NCBI GenBank assembly: GCA_959347315.1
Contig: OY365814.1
Span: forward strand, 6,128,034 to 6,192,033
Source: Bimastos eiseni
Taxonomy: Eukaryota; Annelida; Clitellata; Crassiclitellata; Lumbricidae
Direction: 5' to 3'
Length of the DNA: 64,000 bases
The notes beneath the pieces are model-generated. The model saw nothing but the letters and a program-made list of their open reading frames with translations, had not been told where the DNA came from and did no database searches. Both the position numbers and the translations under genes were made by a program. Position 1 is the stretch's first letter, and each line of letters opens with the position of its first letter. This document shows, piece by piece, positions 11,590 to 23,189 of the stretch.

Positions 11590-12500
11590 ATGTCTGAACT
11601 CATCAGCAAACATGATCCAATCTTCACCAAGGCCTGAATCTCATGCAAAAAATCCATGGTTCATTTCTTTTCTCCAAGCTCTAAGATCATTGCGCCGTCG
11701 CCTGGAACGAGCATACAAAAGAACAGACGACGCATGCATTCTAAGTAGACTAAAAATCGTAACAAACAGATACCATTACCAACTTATCTCAGCCAAAAAA
11801 ACACTGCCTATCATTCACTGAAATTCATCAAACCCTCTAAAACTTTGGAAACTGTTAATCTTCTCCACCGCGGCACCTCACATTGTCTCCCAAATTCTAT
11901 TCCACATGCACCCTTTGCCGACTCATTTGCATCTTTCTTCATGGACAAAGTATCCTCACTCCGTCTCTCGTTACAGACTCTCCTATCACAATCAACATCC
12001 TCCCGCCTGAGACGACCACAATGACACAATTTTGCCACCTTGTACATCTTTTGACATAATTATTCGAGCCTGCTATTGACAAAGAAATTATGACCCTCAT
12101 CCAGAGCTTCTCAGAACGAACAATCTGACCTTGATCTAATTCCAACCTCCTTGCTAACAGACTGTGCAACTCTTCTCGTTCCTACTACAACCAAGATCAT
12201 CAACCTGTCTCTATCATTCGATACTTTTCCTATGCTTTCCAAAGACACAATTATTAAACCACTCCTCAAAAAACATCCTTAGACAAAGACTTCCTATCCA
12301 ACTACCGTAAAATTTCAAATCTCTCTTTCCTTTCCAAACTCTCTGAACGGGTTGTCCTATCTCGCATCAACGGCTTCCCAACATCAAACAATCTCTCCTC
12401 AACCCAAAACAATATGCATACACCAAGCATCACTCTACCGAAACACTCCTCCAATTCTAAACTACAAGACTGCATGCACAATAGCCACATCAAAATTACA
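11590..12500 (+). mobile_element. CR1/L2-like LINE fragment, pre-RT and RT start
   Basis: Plus-strand translation gives the connector before RT (SLRRRLERAYKRTDD, NRYHYQLISAKK), then a FADSFASFFMDKV-like block near 11915, then a QSDLDLIPTSLLTDC-like block near 12120-12165 and the start of RT (IIKPLLKK near 12250). Stops and frameshifts interrupt each block, and the catalytic half of RT is absent. The order of blocks is typical of CR1/L2 elements. Confidence 0.7.
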
Positions 12501-12639
12501 TATACTGCAAGTGATGATTTTGATTATCGTCTCTTCGGTAATCTATCATTTTAACGGGTTTATTTTTATAATTCTCACTTCGGAATAGCAGGTTTTGTTA
12601 TGTTCTATGCTAGCGTTGTACCGAAATTCTCGTCGGTCC

Positions 12640-12735
12640 AGCTCCCATTAATTCATATTTCTTTACATCGATCCAGCTTCCATTCAGGTATATCTTTTCA
12701 TCAATCCAGCTTCAATTTAGGTATATTTCAGAGGT
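12640..12735 (+). repeat. CCAGCTTC minisatellite, left piece
   Basis: Three degenerate units of about 32 bp of the type TTTCATCAATCCAGCTTC. Similar units resume at 13745-13815, so the LINE scrap between them probably inserted into or beside this array. The same family recurs at 22.4-23.8 kb and 38.9-39.4 kb. Confidence 0.7.
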
Positions 12736-12959
12736 GTAAGAAGGTTTCTAAAAGTGGGGGATAAATCTTATAATATTGGGCGGAGCGCAAACAATTTTTG
12801 TTGCTACCCCACTTTTTGAATTTTTCTCCACCAGACATTCAAATACTGCAGGATGCTTTTAATGTATACACTATATACTGTATAGTAATATTTTGTGCAA
12901 TATACAGCTAACCTTCATGCGAAATATTCAATTCCCCATATGACGCTTGAAACAGGCAT

Positions 12960-13720
12960 GGGCTGGATGTCAAGTTAATTTCGGTTTTAACTTGCCGCAA
13001 GACCAATGGTCAGTAGACTGGCAGATACTATTCAACACAAAAAATGAAAAATATCAGTACGCAGTAGGAGGGTTGAACATAAGAGACTGAGAGGTAGAGA
13101 GAGAAATAGGGGTGGTCATACACAAGAGTGCAAAGCCATCAAGGCAATGTTCAGAGGCAGCAAGAAAGCCAACAAGGTGTTAGGAATGATTAAAAGAACA
13201 ATAGTCAGCAGAGAAAAACAAAATAATTCTCTAGTTATATAAAACACTGGTCAGACCAAACCTTGATTATTGTGTAAACTGTACAAGCATGGAATCCATA
13301 CTTAAAACAAGAATAGAGAAATTTGGAAAATATACGGGAGAGAGCAACAAAAATTACAACATTGTACACACATCCAAAATATAAAGAAAGATTGAAATCA
13401 TTGAATAGATGTGCACTGACAATAATTGAGAGAAGCAGAACAAGAGGTGACTTGATTCAAACCTAAAACAATGACAATGAAGGACACACTGCCGGCACAA
13501 ACATTTTTCACACTTACAATAAAACCATAGGGCACATATACTGCTTGAGATTTATTCATCCACAATAACTTTATCATTAGATATGAAAGCGATTGGAGAA
13601 ACACATAAATAGAGCAGATTTGGGGGAAAAGGCGGGGCAATGATAACCAAAACTGTGGGATGTTAACCCCAGCTATAAAACTGGTTAACATCGATTCCAC
13701 GTCCATTGTAACGAAATTGT
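12960..13720 (+). mobile_element. Jockey/CR1-type LINE C-terminal fragment
   Basis: Shifting plus-strand frames show the region after RT: ECKAIKAMFRGSKKANKVLG near 13130, a VRPxLDYC-like step near 13250, then a degraded RATK...YKERLK block near 13345-13395 and an RTRGDLI-like block near 13440. It has many stops. Copies of the CCAGCTTC minisatellite lie on both sides. Confidence 0.7.
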
Positions 13721-13744
13721 CAAATCAATTAGTCCTAAGCATCT

Positions 13745-13815
13745 ACTTAGGCATGATATTTTCATCGACCCAGCTTCCATTTAAGCATAATTTCTTTCGT
13801 CAATCCAGTTTTGCT
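13745..13815 (+). repeat. CCAGCTTC minisatellite, right piece
   Basis: Two degenerate units (TTTCATCGACCCAGCTTCCA and TTTCGTCAATCCAG), same family and orientation as 12640-12735. Confidence 0.65.
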
Positions 13816-14206
13816 CATTGCTGAACGGTATCCTGTGGTCTAAATGACTCTAAACAGACGTAATTAAACTCGCAAAAACGATAGTGAATAATGGTACAAT
13901 AATAATAAATCCGCAAAAACGATAGATTATCATCTTTTCCAAGCTATGATGATGTAGGCGTTTAATCTTCGGCGCGTGGTTTTCGTTGGAAACCCCGGAA
14001 TCACGAAGACTTGTTCGTGCTAAGATGTTTATATTAAAATGCAGAACGTATTTACAGCAACTATTTTCTACTATATTAAATTATCTCTTGATCCGCCCGC
14101 AGTCAATCACTTCGGCTTAAGGTCATACGTTTTTATGAGATGCTTCGTATTCTCTGTCGAAAGCTAGCTCTCCGAAAGCCTGCCTTGACTTGCTCTTGGG
14201 CGAATG
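13816..14206. other. No gene seen
   Basis: Intergenic. A short duplicated phrase (CGCAAAAACGATAG) occurs near 13872 and 13913. Confidence 0.4.
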
Positions 14207-14277
14207 TCCTTTCCTTTGATTGATATAAGTTTATTTAACGACGCATCCATAACAACGATGATATGCGTCCTTTCCTG
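14207..14277 (-). mobile_element. Micro-insertion: LINE 3' hairpin plus tail with 10-bp duplication
   Basis: In minus-strand sense the insert is a GACGCAT...ATGCGTC hairpin followed by GTTAAATAAACTTATATCAA. GTCCTTTCCT (plus strand) stands on both sides. The insert is about 50 bp, in the same orientation as the full LINE that follows, and its 5' boundary is almost the same as that of a similar insert at 47035-47090. Confidence 0.7.
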
Positions 14278-14539
14278 TTGTTGATATAAGTTTATTTAAC
14301 GACGCATCCATAACGATGATGATATGCGTCAAACACGAACAGTTGTACAGAGTACATATTTACATTGTCGATGAGTGTCTTTATGTGTGTCTCTCTTCTA
14401 GTTTTAATGTTTCATATGCAATAATGTTTTATAAGTAATATGATATTGTATGGTAGTGTTCATTGTCTATATACAGTAGTCCTAGATCTTCCGACCAGAA
14501 ACTGCCAGCCACTTGTAGATGGTGTCCAAGCAGCTGGTT

Positions 14540-17500
14540 TCACCGAGCGCGGTGCTCAGTTCGTACGGCCAGTTTTTCCGTGCGCACATCCGGATGAGTT
14601 CGTCCTGGAGGCTGGGCCGGGCACTCCAGCAGGAAGTGGCGCACGGTTTCCTGGACGTCACCGCACTCGTCGCAGTTCCCGGTCGGGTGGCGGCCCCACA
14701 GCTTCATCTGTGGGTTTAGTATGCAGTGGCCCAACCGGAGTCTGGTTATGATGACTTCCTTACTCCGGTTGGGATCGTTATACTGTTTGGCCATCCTGAC
14801 GTTTGGCTCCAGGGCTCGGTAGTGCGAGCCAGTGTCGGAGGTGGTCCATTCCGCTTGCCACTTCCCGAGGAAGTGGTCTTTGTACTTCTCTCGAGCTTCC
14901 TGGAGCTCGAGCGTCGTCGGGATGGCGATGATGTCATTGTTTAACGCTCGCTTGCAGAGGGTGTCAGCGGTCTCGTTTCCCTCGATGCCGGTATGTCCGG
15001 GGATCCAGACCAGGGTTGGGGTCGACTGGGTGCGTTGAGCGTATGCGTCCAGCACGTGGAGCAGTTCCGTGAGCTGCTGTGGTCTGGCAGCGGACTGCTG
15101 TCGCTCAACGCTCTGGATCGCGGCGAGGGAGTCGGAGAAGATGACGAGATGGTGTGCATCTGCGCTGACGGCCCATTCAACAGCCCTCTTTATGGCCTCC
15201 AGTTCGGCTGCCAGGACCGATGAGCCATCGCTCATTCGGCAGCTTTCGTGGTGGCCGCTAGAGGGCACGTGGAATGAGCACGACACCCTACCTGCTGCGT
15301 TCTTGGCTCCATCCATGTAGACAGCCACTCGCGCGTCGTAGGAGCGGATGTGATCTTTGACCAGATCCCTCTTTTTCAGAGGGTCGTTCAGGTCGCCGAT
15401 CTTCTGTGTCAGAGTGGTGTCTGTCACGGATGGTCGCAGCAGCCACGGTGGTGTTGTGGTGCAGGCGAGCGGTTTGATTTTTGGTGGTTCGATCTCTTGG
15501 TCGATGTGTCTTGTTTTGATGCGGATGGGGTCGGTGTCGTCATTGGTGTTTTTCAGCTTCCGACCGCTAGTGATGGATTGCGTCGGGTGATTCGGGATCG
15601 CGTTGACCTTCGTGATGAGCTCCATCATCAACCGTTTGCGTTGTAGGTCGAGTGGCACTTCTCTGCATTCTACCTGCAGTGCAGCCAGACTCGTTCCTCG
15701 GAGCGCTCCAGAAGCGATACTCAGTGCCTTGTACTGGATTGTACTAAGCACCTTTTTCTGGTTTCTGGAGGCGCTGTCGTAGGCGACGCAGCCGTAGTCG
15801 ATGACGGAGCGGATGAGAGCACGGTATATCATCAGGAGGGTGTCTTTCGATGCTCCCCAGTGCGAGCCCGCAATAGCGCGCATCAGTTTGAGGCACGTCT
15901 TGCAGCGATCAGCGATGTAGCTGATGTGGTCGCACCAGGTGAGATGTCGATCGAAGATCACCCCCAGGAACTTGACGTTGTTGTTGTAGGTCAACGGAAT
16001 GGTCCCGAGCTTCAGCGGTCGGTGGGCTGCAGGTGTGCCGCAGCGGTGAAATTCTACGGCAACCGTTTTGTTGACGACACCTTGAAGCCCCATCCGTCTA
16101 AGTACTTTTTCAGTTGGTCCAGATAGTTTTGGAGATGACGCCGGTTCACTTCCGGGTTTGGGCCAGCTCTCCAGATGGCGCTGTCGTCCGCGTAAAGAGA
16201 AAGCCTTACGTCGTCCTGTGGCTCCGGTATGTCGTTCAACATGATGATGAAGAGCACAGGGCTGATGACACTGCCCTGTGGGGATCCGTTCTCCATGAGG
16301 AAGAGATCGGACAGCTCTGAGCCGACGCGGACACGGATGTGTCGGTCGGTCAGGAAGTCCCGGATCCAGTTGAACATTTGACCGGAGATGTTGTGCTGCT
16401 GTAGCTTCGGCAGCAGCCCATCTGTCCACATTAGGTCGAAGGCCTTCTCTAAATCTACGAAGACGCCAGTGAGGCTGTGCTTTGAATGAATGGCGCGTTG
16501 GATGTCGTCTTGAAGGCGGACGATGTGATACTGGCAGCTTCGCATTCTGCGGAAGCCCGACTGGTGCTTGTTGAAGCGGTGATTTGTTTCCATGCGCCAG
16601 GTCAGCCTGTCGGTTACTAACCGCTCCATCAGTTTGCACAAGACGGATGTCAGTGCGATAGGGCGGTATGAGTTTCCGTCGTAGGCTGGCTTTTGTGGCT
16701 TCTGGATAGGGACAACGATGGAGTTCTTCCAGCAGGCCGGAAGTCGTCCATGTTGCCAGACCGCGTTGTACAGCTCCAGCAAGGCTAGCAGACTTGGGTG
16801 CGGAAGCTGGGCCAGGATCTCGTAGGTGATGGTGTCCTCTCCTGGACTCGTGTCCTTTCTACAGCGCAGGAGGGCGATTCTCAGAGCCTGGATGGTGAGA
16901 GGCTCGTTGAAGGGCTGGTCGTCTGCCGGCAGCTGTCCCCCATGGAGCTCCTTCGAGTGCTCGTCCTCAAAGGCGGATTTGCGCTCTTGGAACTCCACGG
17001 TATGGTTCCTGTTGCTGCTGACATCTGAGAAGCACCTCCCAAGATGATTCGCCTTCTCCTGGTTTGTTGTGTAGGAGCGTCCGTCCTTCTTCAGAGTTGG
17101 TATGGCCGGTCGTGATCTCGCACCGGACATCTTTCTCATCGTTCCCCAGACTATTCCGAGCTTGGTCTTGTCGCTCAGCGTGGTGCAGTAGTCTCTCCAG
17201 GAGGTCTTCTGCGCGTTCTTGATGACTCTTTGGGTGATTCCTTTGATGCGTCGGTATTCTTCAGCATCCGCCGGGTGCCTGGTCTTCTGCATCTTCTTGC
17301 GGGCCTCTGTGCGCTCCTCGACGTGGCGTGTGCACTCGTCGGTCCAGTACGGCACACTCTTGACCTTCTCCTTGGGAGGAGTCGATCGTGGAATGTGCCG
17401 CGTGGCGATCTCCGGCAGCGAGCCGAGGAAGTTGGTGTGGCTCGCTTCGATATCGTCGGTGATGTGTGCGACGGTGAGTTCTGCCCTGCAGTCGTCTTTG

Positions 17501-18273
17501 AAAGCCGTCCAGTCAGCTTTTCGGTGTAGCCACCTAGGGATGAAGGCTTTCTCGACAGGGACTGCTTCCTCGATGTTGATGAGGATGGGCGAGTGGTCGC
17601 TTCCCATGGAGTCGTCTAGGACCGTCCAAGTGCACTTCCGTGCCAGGGGCGTCGAGGCCATAGCAAGGTCGAGGTGGCCGGCAGCTCCGGTGGCGTGGCT
17701 GGCGGTGGTCGGCGCGCCGGTGTTGAGGGCGACGAAGGCGTTGTCCTCCATGTCGTCCTCTAGTCTGCGTCCTCGTGCATCGGTGGTTCTGCACCCAAAG
17801 AGCGTGCTGTGCGCGTTGAAGTCTCCCAGAATGACTGCTGACCTGTCTTGGAAGAATCGAGAGTAGATGTCTGGTGGCAGAGGGTTTCCAGTTTGGCGTG
17901 GTCGGTGGTAGACGTTAACAATTTTGATCTTACCTGGTAGTCCGTCGAGGGTGATGGTGATCGACTCCGGGACGTCGGTGGTGCTGGTCGTTGAGAAGGC
18001 GATGCCGGTCTTCACGAACGTTGCAACTCCTCCTCCAGCCTCTCCAGTGGTTCGGTCATGCCTCACACAGGTGTAGCCGGGTAGCTCGAACTTGATGTTA
18101 GTCCTCAGCCACGTTTCCTGTATGCAGATGATCGTCGGCGGTGTCCGCATCTCGGAGAAGCGGTGCCTCAGCTCCCCTACGCGGGGTCTGAGGCTACATG
18201 CGTTCCACTGGAGTATTTGGAGGTCCGTGATGGTGGCTGTCGGTTGCAATGGCTGACGCGGCGCTCGTGGCAC
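14540..18273 (-). CDS. LINE ORF2: endonuclease, reverse transcriptase, RNase H (one frameshift)
   Basis: From ATG 18273 the product opens with the AP endonuclease (LQILQWNACSLRPR, ICIQETWL, VILGDFNAHS, GSDHSPILI). The RT follows: SYRPIALTSVLCKLMERL, then VDLEKAFD (motif A), NGSPQGSVISP (motif B) and YADDSAIW (motif C). A single missing A in an A-run near 16070-16080 shifts the frame; the sequence then continues without loss (KTVAVEF, VKFLGVIFDRHLTW). RNase H has VYMDGAKN, AAELEAI, FSDSLAAIQS and GHTGIEGNETAD, so its acidic residues are present. A C-x2-C...H...C motif (CDECG...HFLLEC) closes it. Total is about 1,240 residues, normal for the group. One frameshift in 3.7 kb suggests recent mobility; a homopolymer sequencing error would make it intact. 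Confidence 0.85.
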
Positions 18274-18685
18274 CGGAGGAGAGCGCGTAGGCGGTCGTCA
18301 TCGCGCCGCACACCTGCTCAATCGGAATCCTGAAGACGGCCAAGATGGTGGTAGCTAGGATCTCGATCAGTCTAGAGACAGAGATAGCGCCACCGTTAGA
18401 CTCCATGGCTTCGACGAACGGGGTGCAGGCACGGTTCAGAGCGTCAAGCACATCCCTCTGTACCCTACCGGTGTCGGTCGTCGCCACCTCCTCCTGTTGT
18501 CCGTCGGGCACGACAGGAGTTGGCGCGGTCGGTGGGTTCACCTGCGACCGTTTACGGACAGGGATACCAGAGGGACGCGAGCCTTCCGACTCCGCCTTAG
18601 CACTCCCCCCGGCGCTCGGAGCACCGGCTGTCGCCGTCGTCGTGTTGACCGCACCGGCCGTTGTTCCCGTCGTCTTCGTAGTCAT
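18194..18685 (-). CDS. LINE ORF1 (Gag-like) product
   Basis: This is a 163-residue product if started at ATG 18685; the frame is open upstream to about 18850, so a longer form or a non-ATG start is possible. It has a Thr/Ala-rich N terminus, a basic stretch (PVRKRSQ), and a helical half with an alternating hydrophobic pattern (LDALNRACTPFVEAM, RLIEILATTILAVF). No CCHC zinc knuckle is visible, so this is either a short ORF1 or a partial one. The frame overlaps ORF2 by 80 nt, a common arrangement for translational coupling in LINEs. ORF1 proteins of this group bind the element RNA. Confidence 0.6.
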   Translation of the reverse strand: MTTKTTGTTAGAVNTTTATAGAPSAGGSAKAESEGSRPSGIPVRKRSQVNPPTAPTPVVPDGQQEEVATTDTGRVQRDVLDALNRACTPFVEAMESNGGAISVSRLIEILATTILAVFRIPIEQVCGAMTTAYALSSGATSAASAIATDSHHHGPPNTPVERM

Positions 18686-18850
18686 CTTTGTCGCGGAAGC
18701 CTCCGTGGTGTTCTTCCGTGAGCGAGCAGTCCGAAGGGCATCGCTGTACAGCCTCCCTTCCTGGACGCTGATGGTGGTAGAAGACAATTCGCAAGTAAAT
18801 TGTATTATAACGAAGTGATCGAAAACTTTGATAGAATGAAGCTTCAACAA

Positions 18851-19287
18851 CAGCCGCTGTTTTAATCAGGAGCCTATTATTATACAATATACCATACTTA
18901 CAATCCATCATCATGGTAGTGTGGAATTAAGTTAGTATTACTATAAAAGTATGCAATTATTGTATTACATGATTGCTATTGAATTTACTGTTTCGCCATA
19001 TCGGCGTTTAAGTGTTTATATAAACAGATATAAATAAGTATAATCATATTGAATACAATTAATTGAAATTATTGATTTTGTAAGTACAAATTGCCAAGTT
19101 GAGGCCTTTATTTATTTGCTTGCTCCCTCTGGTGTTAAAACCTGACAACACCATTGAAAATCGGACTTGAGTTTGTTATTCTCTCACGTTTTTATCAGCA
19201 TACATCGGTTGACATTTCATTTAAGTGTGTTGATTGATGCAGAAGACGACTTTTGTTCATCTGCAGATTCAGTTGTTCCCTACATCA
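18851..19287. other. No gene seen; possible 5' flank of the F-box-like gene
   Basis: AT-rich sequence between the LINE 5' end and the ATG at 19288. No TATA-like or other element is distinct enough to call. Confidence 0.35.
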
Positions 19288-19423
19288 ATGTCGAAGAAAC
19301 GAACATCACCTGAGACCAGCAATGACGAGGAAACGACTGAAGGGTCAGACCGTAAGTTAATTCAAAAAGGTTCTTCATACTTATGTCTTCTTTTTGCGAG
19401 AAACACTTGGTTGAGTTTGTTAG

Positions 19424-19672
19424 AACTACTTTAGTAAATCTTACTTTAGTAAATCTTACTTTAGTGAATCTTATTTTAGTAAATCTTACTTTAGTGAATC
19501 TTATTTTAGTAAATCTTACTTTAGTGAATCTTATTTTAGTAAATCTTACTTTAGTAAATCTTATTTTAGTAAATCTTACTTTAGTGAATCTTACTTTAGT
19601 AAATCTTACTTTAGTGAATCTTACTTTAGTAAATCTTACTTTAGTGAATCTTATTTTAGTAAATCTTAGTCC
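19424..19672 (+). repeat. 15-bp minisatellite in intron 1 of the F-box-like gene
   Basis: About 17 copies of TTTAGTAAATCTTAC with A/G and C/T variants; the variants alternate in part to give a 30-bp higher-order unit. It reads as LTLVN repeats in one frame, which I take as accidental. Confidence 0.95.
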
Positions 19673-19929
19673 AGTTTAGACTGTTCCTGTTTAGATCAGC
19701 ATTGTATGCAGACGCACAATGAGACGACCATTAATTAATGGCATTGCTAGTGCATAACAATGACTGCATTCAAATGCTACATTTAATGGTAATTAAAGAA
19801 AATATTTTAAAATTTTACTTGCTTCTCTTGCTAAACGTGCCAAAATTATCTCATTCAGCAACACAGCGGTAAGCTATAATTATTATTGCGATGAAAAAGT
19901 AAGTCACAAATCTTCTTTGAATCAAGTAA

Positions 19930-20025
19930 TTCCTGTTTAGATAAACATTTTTGAAAAGAGTAAGGAGTTTTTTTAAATGCAATCTCCAGTAAACATTTTT
20001 GAAAAAAGTAAGGAGTTAGAAAAAT
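19930..20025 (+). repeat. Short tandem duplication
   Basis: The phrase AAACATTTTTGAAAA(A/G)AGTAAGGAG occurs twice about 45 bp apart within the intron of the F-box-like gene. Confidence 0.7.
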
Positions 20026-21497
20026 ATATGTAGTTCGTTCAAAACAAAGGCATTTTTAGACTGACTGTTAATATACAAAGCCAGAAAAGTTGGCAAAGAA
20101 AAGTACGTCCTTGATTTGATAGATTCCTTTTCTAAGACTGATTCATCAGACATTTATTCCTTTAACGGCGAACGTGTCCTACAATGCAAAGTATAGGAAA
20201 ACCTATGCTACTGATCGTTAAAGGGTTAAACATTATGAGCCCTGAGAAGTCATTTGACGATGCTCTCGTCTTATCTTTGTGTTTTATATTTAGCTTAACC
20301 TACTAATGTGCGCTGATATTGAAAGATTCCTCTGCTGTGGTATTACCAAAGAATCAATAAAGAATCCTTTCATTAAATTATGTTGATCTTATGCTTAAGA
20401 GTTCTAAAGAATTGAGTATAAGACTACATATGTGATATGTTTTACCTGTAGCTTCAAGATCTCTCGATTGAGATGCTTCAGTGTGTCCTCCTCAACGCCG
20501 TAGCCATGGAAGTGATGAGTATGAAACTAGCCAGATGTGTGTGGAAAGAAAAAGCTGAAGCTGTGATGGGTTGACTTCAAACTATCTGTTCGCAATGGAG
20601 CAGCGTCCTTACGACCAACTTTTTCCGAATTGAACTTCACAGAACTCTGGACGACACAGGTTGGTTCATTATAAGTTAAAGTAAAAACATGGGGCTTTCA
20701 GGGCCCTCTTTTATTGACTTTTGGTAATATGGTAGATGACGCAATCAACCTATTTCTTTAAGAGATCATTTATTAAGTAAACCTGCCTTACTGGAGCTCG
20801 TAAGGAGTACTTGTTCGAGTGGGTAAACGGTATTTGATATTTTTCAATCTTTTGTCATTTTTTTCTCAATTTTGAGTTATTATGTCCGTAAAAACTTGAA
20901 ATGTTGCATTGTCATGCAATCGTGACATGTGTGCAAAATTTCAGCTCTCTTGATCGACGGGAACATACCGGAAAAGAGAGTTGACAGAACTCTAACGGTC
21001 CGACGTTCCGTTCATGACAAACTTTACGTAAGCCAAGTTAAATAAAAGGATTTAAATGGAAAAAATATATCTGATTCTTTTAGCTTCATTCATTGCGCTG
21101 CACAAAAATGGAATTGTGGTCGAAGCGTTGTTTAACGCTTGAATAATGTGTTATAGGCTTCAGTGTTCTTATCCTCTTCATTCTCTTTCGGGTGGTCAGC
21201 GTATATTAACGGAGATCGGTATCACTGGAAGGGTTGTACGTAAATATAACTCACCTGTTGGTGGCGGTTTTACTAGTGTGAGTCGCCGATATGCACGGGA
21301 GAATCTTGATATCTGATCTGAATAACCGAATGGATCTTTTAGATTCTGAATTTAATTTAATGGATTTCACTGGTCCGGAGCTAGCTGAGGGCAAGTTCGA
21401 CATTACGCATGACACGTTTTACAATAGCGATCGGAATAAGATAGTGGATATTGCTCAGCATGGTGGCTTAACTATCTTCCGTTTCACAGCAGAGTAA

Positions 21498-22375
21498 CAA
21501 CTCGAAAAGATGTTAACGATGGAAAAAACTTGTATTTAATAGTTTCGATATCTCACAGAATGATCGTATAAAAGTTTTTATCATCTGCTGTTTTAAATAA
21601 CTGCGTTCAAATACGTTATGTTGAAAATTTTCGTTGAATTTCAAACTGACAAACCGCAGTATCGTTACAAACATAATATGAACTGATTAAAAAATGTCTT
21701 CAGGCTAGCGGAAGCCTTCACTGTTGTTGATTCAATCAGTTTTATTTAATAACGTAGAGCATGGGCCAAGACGGAACCAGCATAGGGAGATTTTGGTCAG
21801 GCCAAATTACAGTTGCAAATTATCTGCAATTATACGAAGCAAGCCTAAAATAAAATAAAGTATCACTAACAGTATTACCCTTAAGGGCCCACACTACTAT
21901 CAGTATTTATGCTGCAGAGTGTTATATCTTTGGAGCCAAGCCATATGCGTCGGTGCATCTGTTCATAACTGCTTTAACTGACCTATATACATGTATGTTC
22001 AGAGTTATATCGAATCATCTCACTCAAGCTAACTGCCAACCAGGAACACCTTGTATATATTGAAGAATATATTGTGTTCAGAGGGCTTTATTCTGTCCGG
22101 AGTCCTCATTTGGCACTGACGGCATCTCCCATTGGGATTTATCTTGTGTCGCTCATCTTCTCTGTACATATTTTCATTAGTTCCCTCACTTCCTCTTACA
22201 CTCCGTTTCAGTGGCGATCTAGCTACATGAACTTGTATCATGTCAGTCCATAAGACTACTCGTGTAACGGCAAATGAATGTTATAGAGAAATGCTTCGTC
22301 CACAAATTGTCGACTATATATGAATGACGACAAAAGGTTCACGACCTGATAGAAATTGGACGAGTGTAAAGAATT
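21498..22375. other. No gene seen; possible LINE/SINE tail
   Basis: Near 21725-21775 the minus strand reads TTATTAAATAAAACTGATTG, similar in style to the I-group LINE tail. Nothing else is recognisable. Confidence 0.35.
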
Positions 22376-22379
22376 TATA

Positions 22380-23100
22380 CTTAAATAGAAGATGATTCTT
22401 TATTTAAATATAAGTTAGAATCACGAGATATATTCATGCTTAATACATGTTGCAATGATGTTTGCTAGAATAGATGGATTAATGAATGTACGACCTATTT
22501 TGAATTAATGAAGTAGGCCTACACGTACACTCTTTGCTTAAATAGAAGCGGCGTTGATGAAGAAATCATTGTGTAAATTGAAGCTGGGTTAATACAAAGA
22601 ATCTGCTTAAGCAGAAGGTGGAAGCAGAAGCAAATGAAGAATCGTTGCGTTGTGTTTACAGAATAATTGCTTAGCATAAGCTGGATCAATAAAAGAATTA
22701 TTGTCTATATAAAAGCTGGAATAATTTGAAGGATCCGGCATAGGCAGAAGATGGACTGATGAACGAATTTTTTCTCTAGTGGACACTGAATTAATGTAAG
22801 AGTTAATGCTTAAATAGAAGCTGGATATGTGAAAGGAATTCTTGCGAATGCATGTTGGGGTGAGGTTAAAATAATATTTTCTGAGTAGAAGTGGGTGCAT
22901 AAAATGACGTTATTGCACTTGAGTTTTTGAGCGAAGGAAGAAATCATAGCAATGACTGAAGCTGGGTTAATGATAAAAATCTTACTTTAATGGAAATTGG
23001 GTTTATAAAACTAACCTTCCTTAGGTAGATGCTGGATTAAATAAATATTGGATCTATGAAGGAAATTCTTGCTAAATGAATGCTGTAGGTTATTGTTGAA
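22380..23100 (-). repeat. CCAGCTTC minisatellite, inverted arm
   Basis: About twenty very degenerate units of roughly 32-35 bp reading AGAAGCTGGATTGATGAAAGAAT-like on the plus strand, the reverse complement of the CCAGCTTC unit. The facing arm begins at about 23190. Confidence 0.75.
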
Positions 23101-23189
23101 AATAATGCTAAAGGAAGTAAAATTTAAGGATAACGATCTTCGATATTCATACTTGGGTACGTATTCATTTGTCAATAACTCGTCTGCTC

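Larger units (their letters stand above)
14278..18850 (-). mobile_element. Nearly complete I-group non-LTR retrotransposon
   Basis: The element runs on the minus strand: ORF1, an overlapping ORF2 with AP-type endonuclease, RT, RNase H and a C-terminal zinc motif, then a 3' UTR ending in the hairpin and TTAAATAAACTTATATCAA tail. RNase H after RT places it near the I/Ingi/Nimb group; the exact clade is inference. The 5' limit (about 18850) is set by the end of the ORF1 frame and could be off by some tens of bases. No clear target-site duplication was found at the 5' side. It is GC-richer than its flanks, as expected of a recent arrival. Confidence 0.85.
19288..21497 (+). pseudogene. Decayed F-box-like gene, three exons
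   Basis: Exon 1 (19288-19351) encodes a polar start (MSKKRTSPETSNDEE) and ends at a perfect GTAAGT donor in phase 1. Exon 2 (20459-20659) follows an AAG acceptor and reads LSIEMLQCVLLNAVAME and MKLARCVWKEK, an F-box-like helical pattern, then FFRIELHRTLDD; it has an in-frame TGA at 20572-20574. The last exon (about 21199-21497) carries YINGDRYHWKG, then NSPVGGGF and RRYARENLDI, then RMDLLDSEFNLMDFTGPEL and GKFDITHDTF, but these lie in three frames. Splice phases agree for exons 1 and 2. F-box proteins bring substrates to SCF ubiquitin ligases; assignment rests on pattern only. It could also be a diverged gene with local sequencing errors. Confidence 0.5.

Noticed and set aside
19424..19672. 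LTLVN-repeat protein
   Set aside because: A 15-bp minisatellite is open in several frames by its unit length; it lies in a predicted intron.
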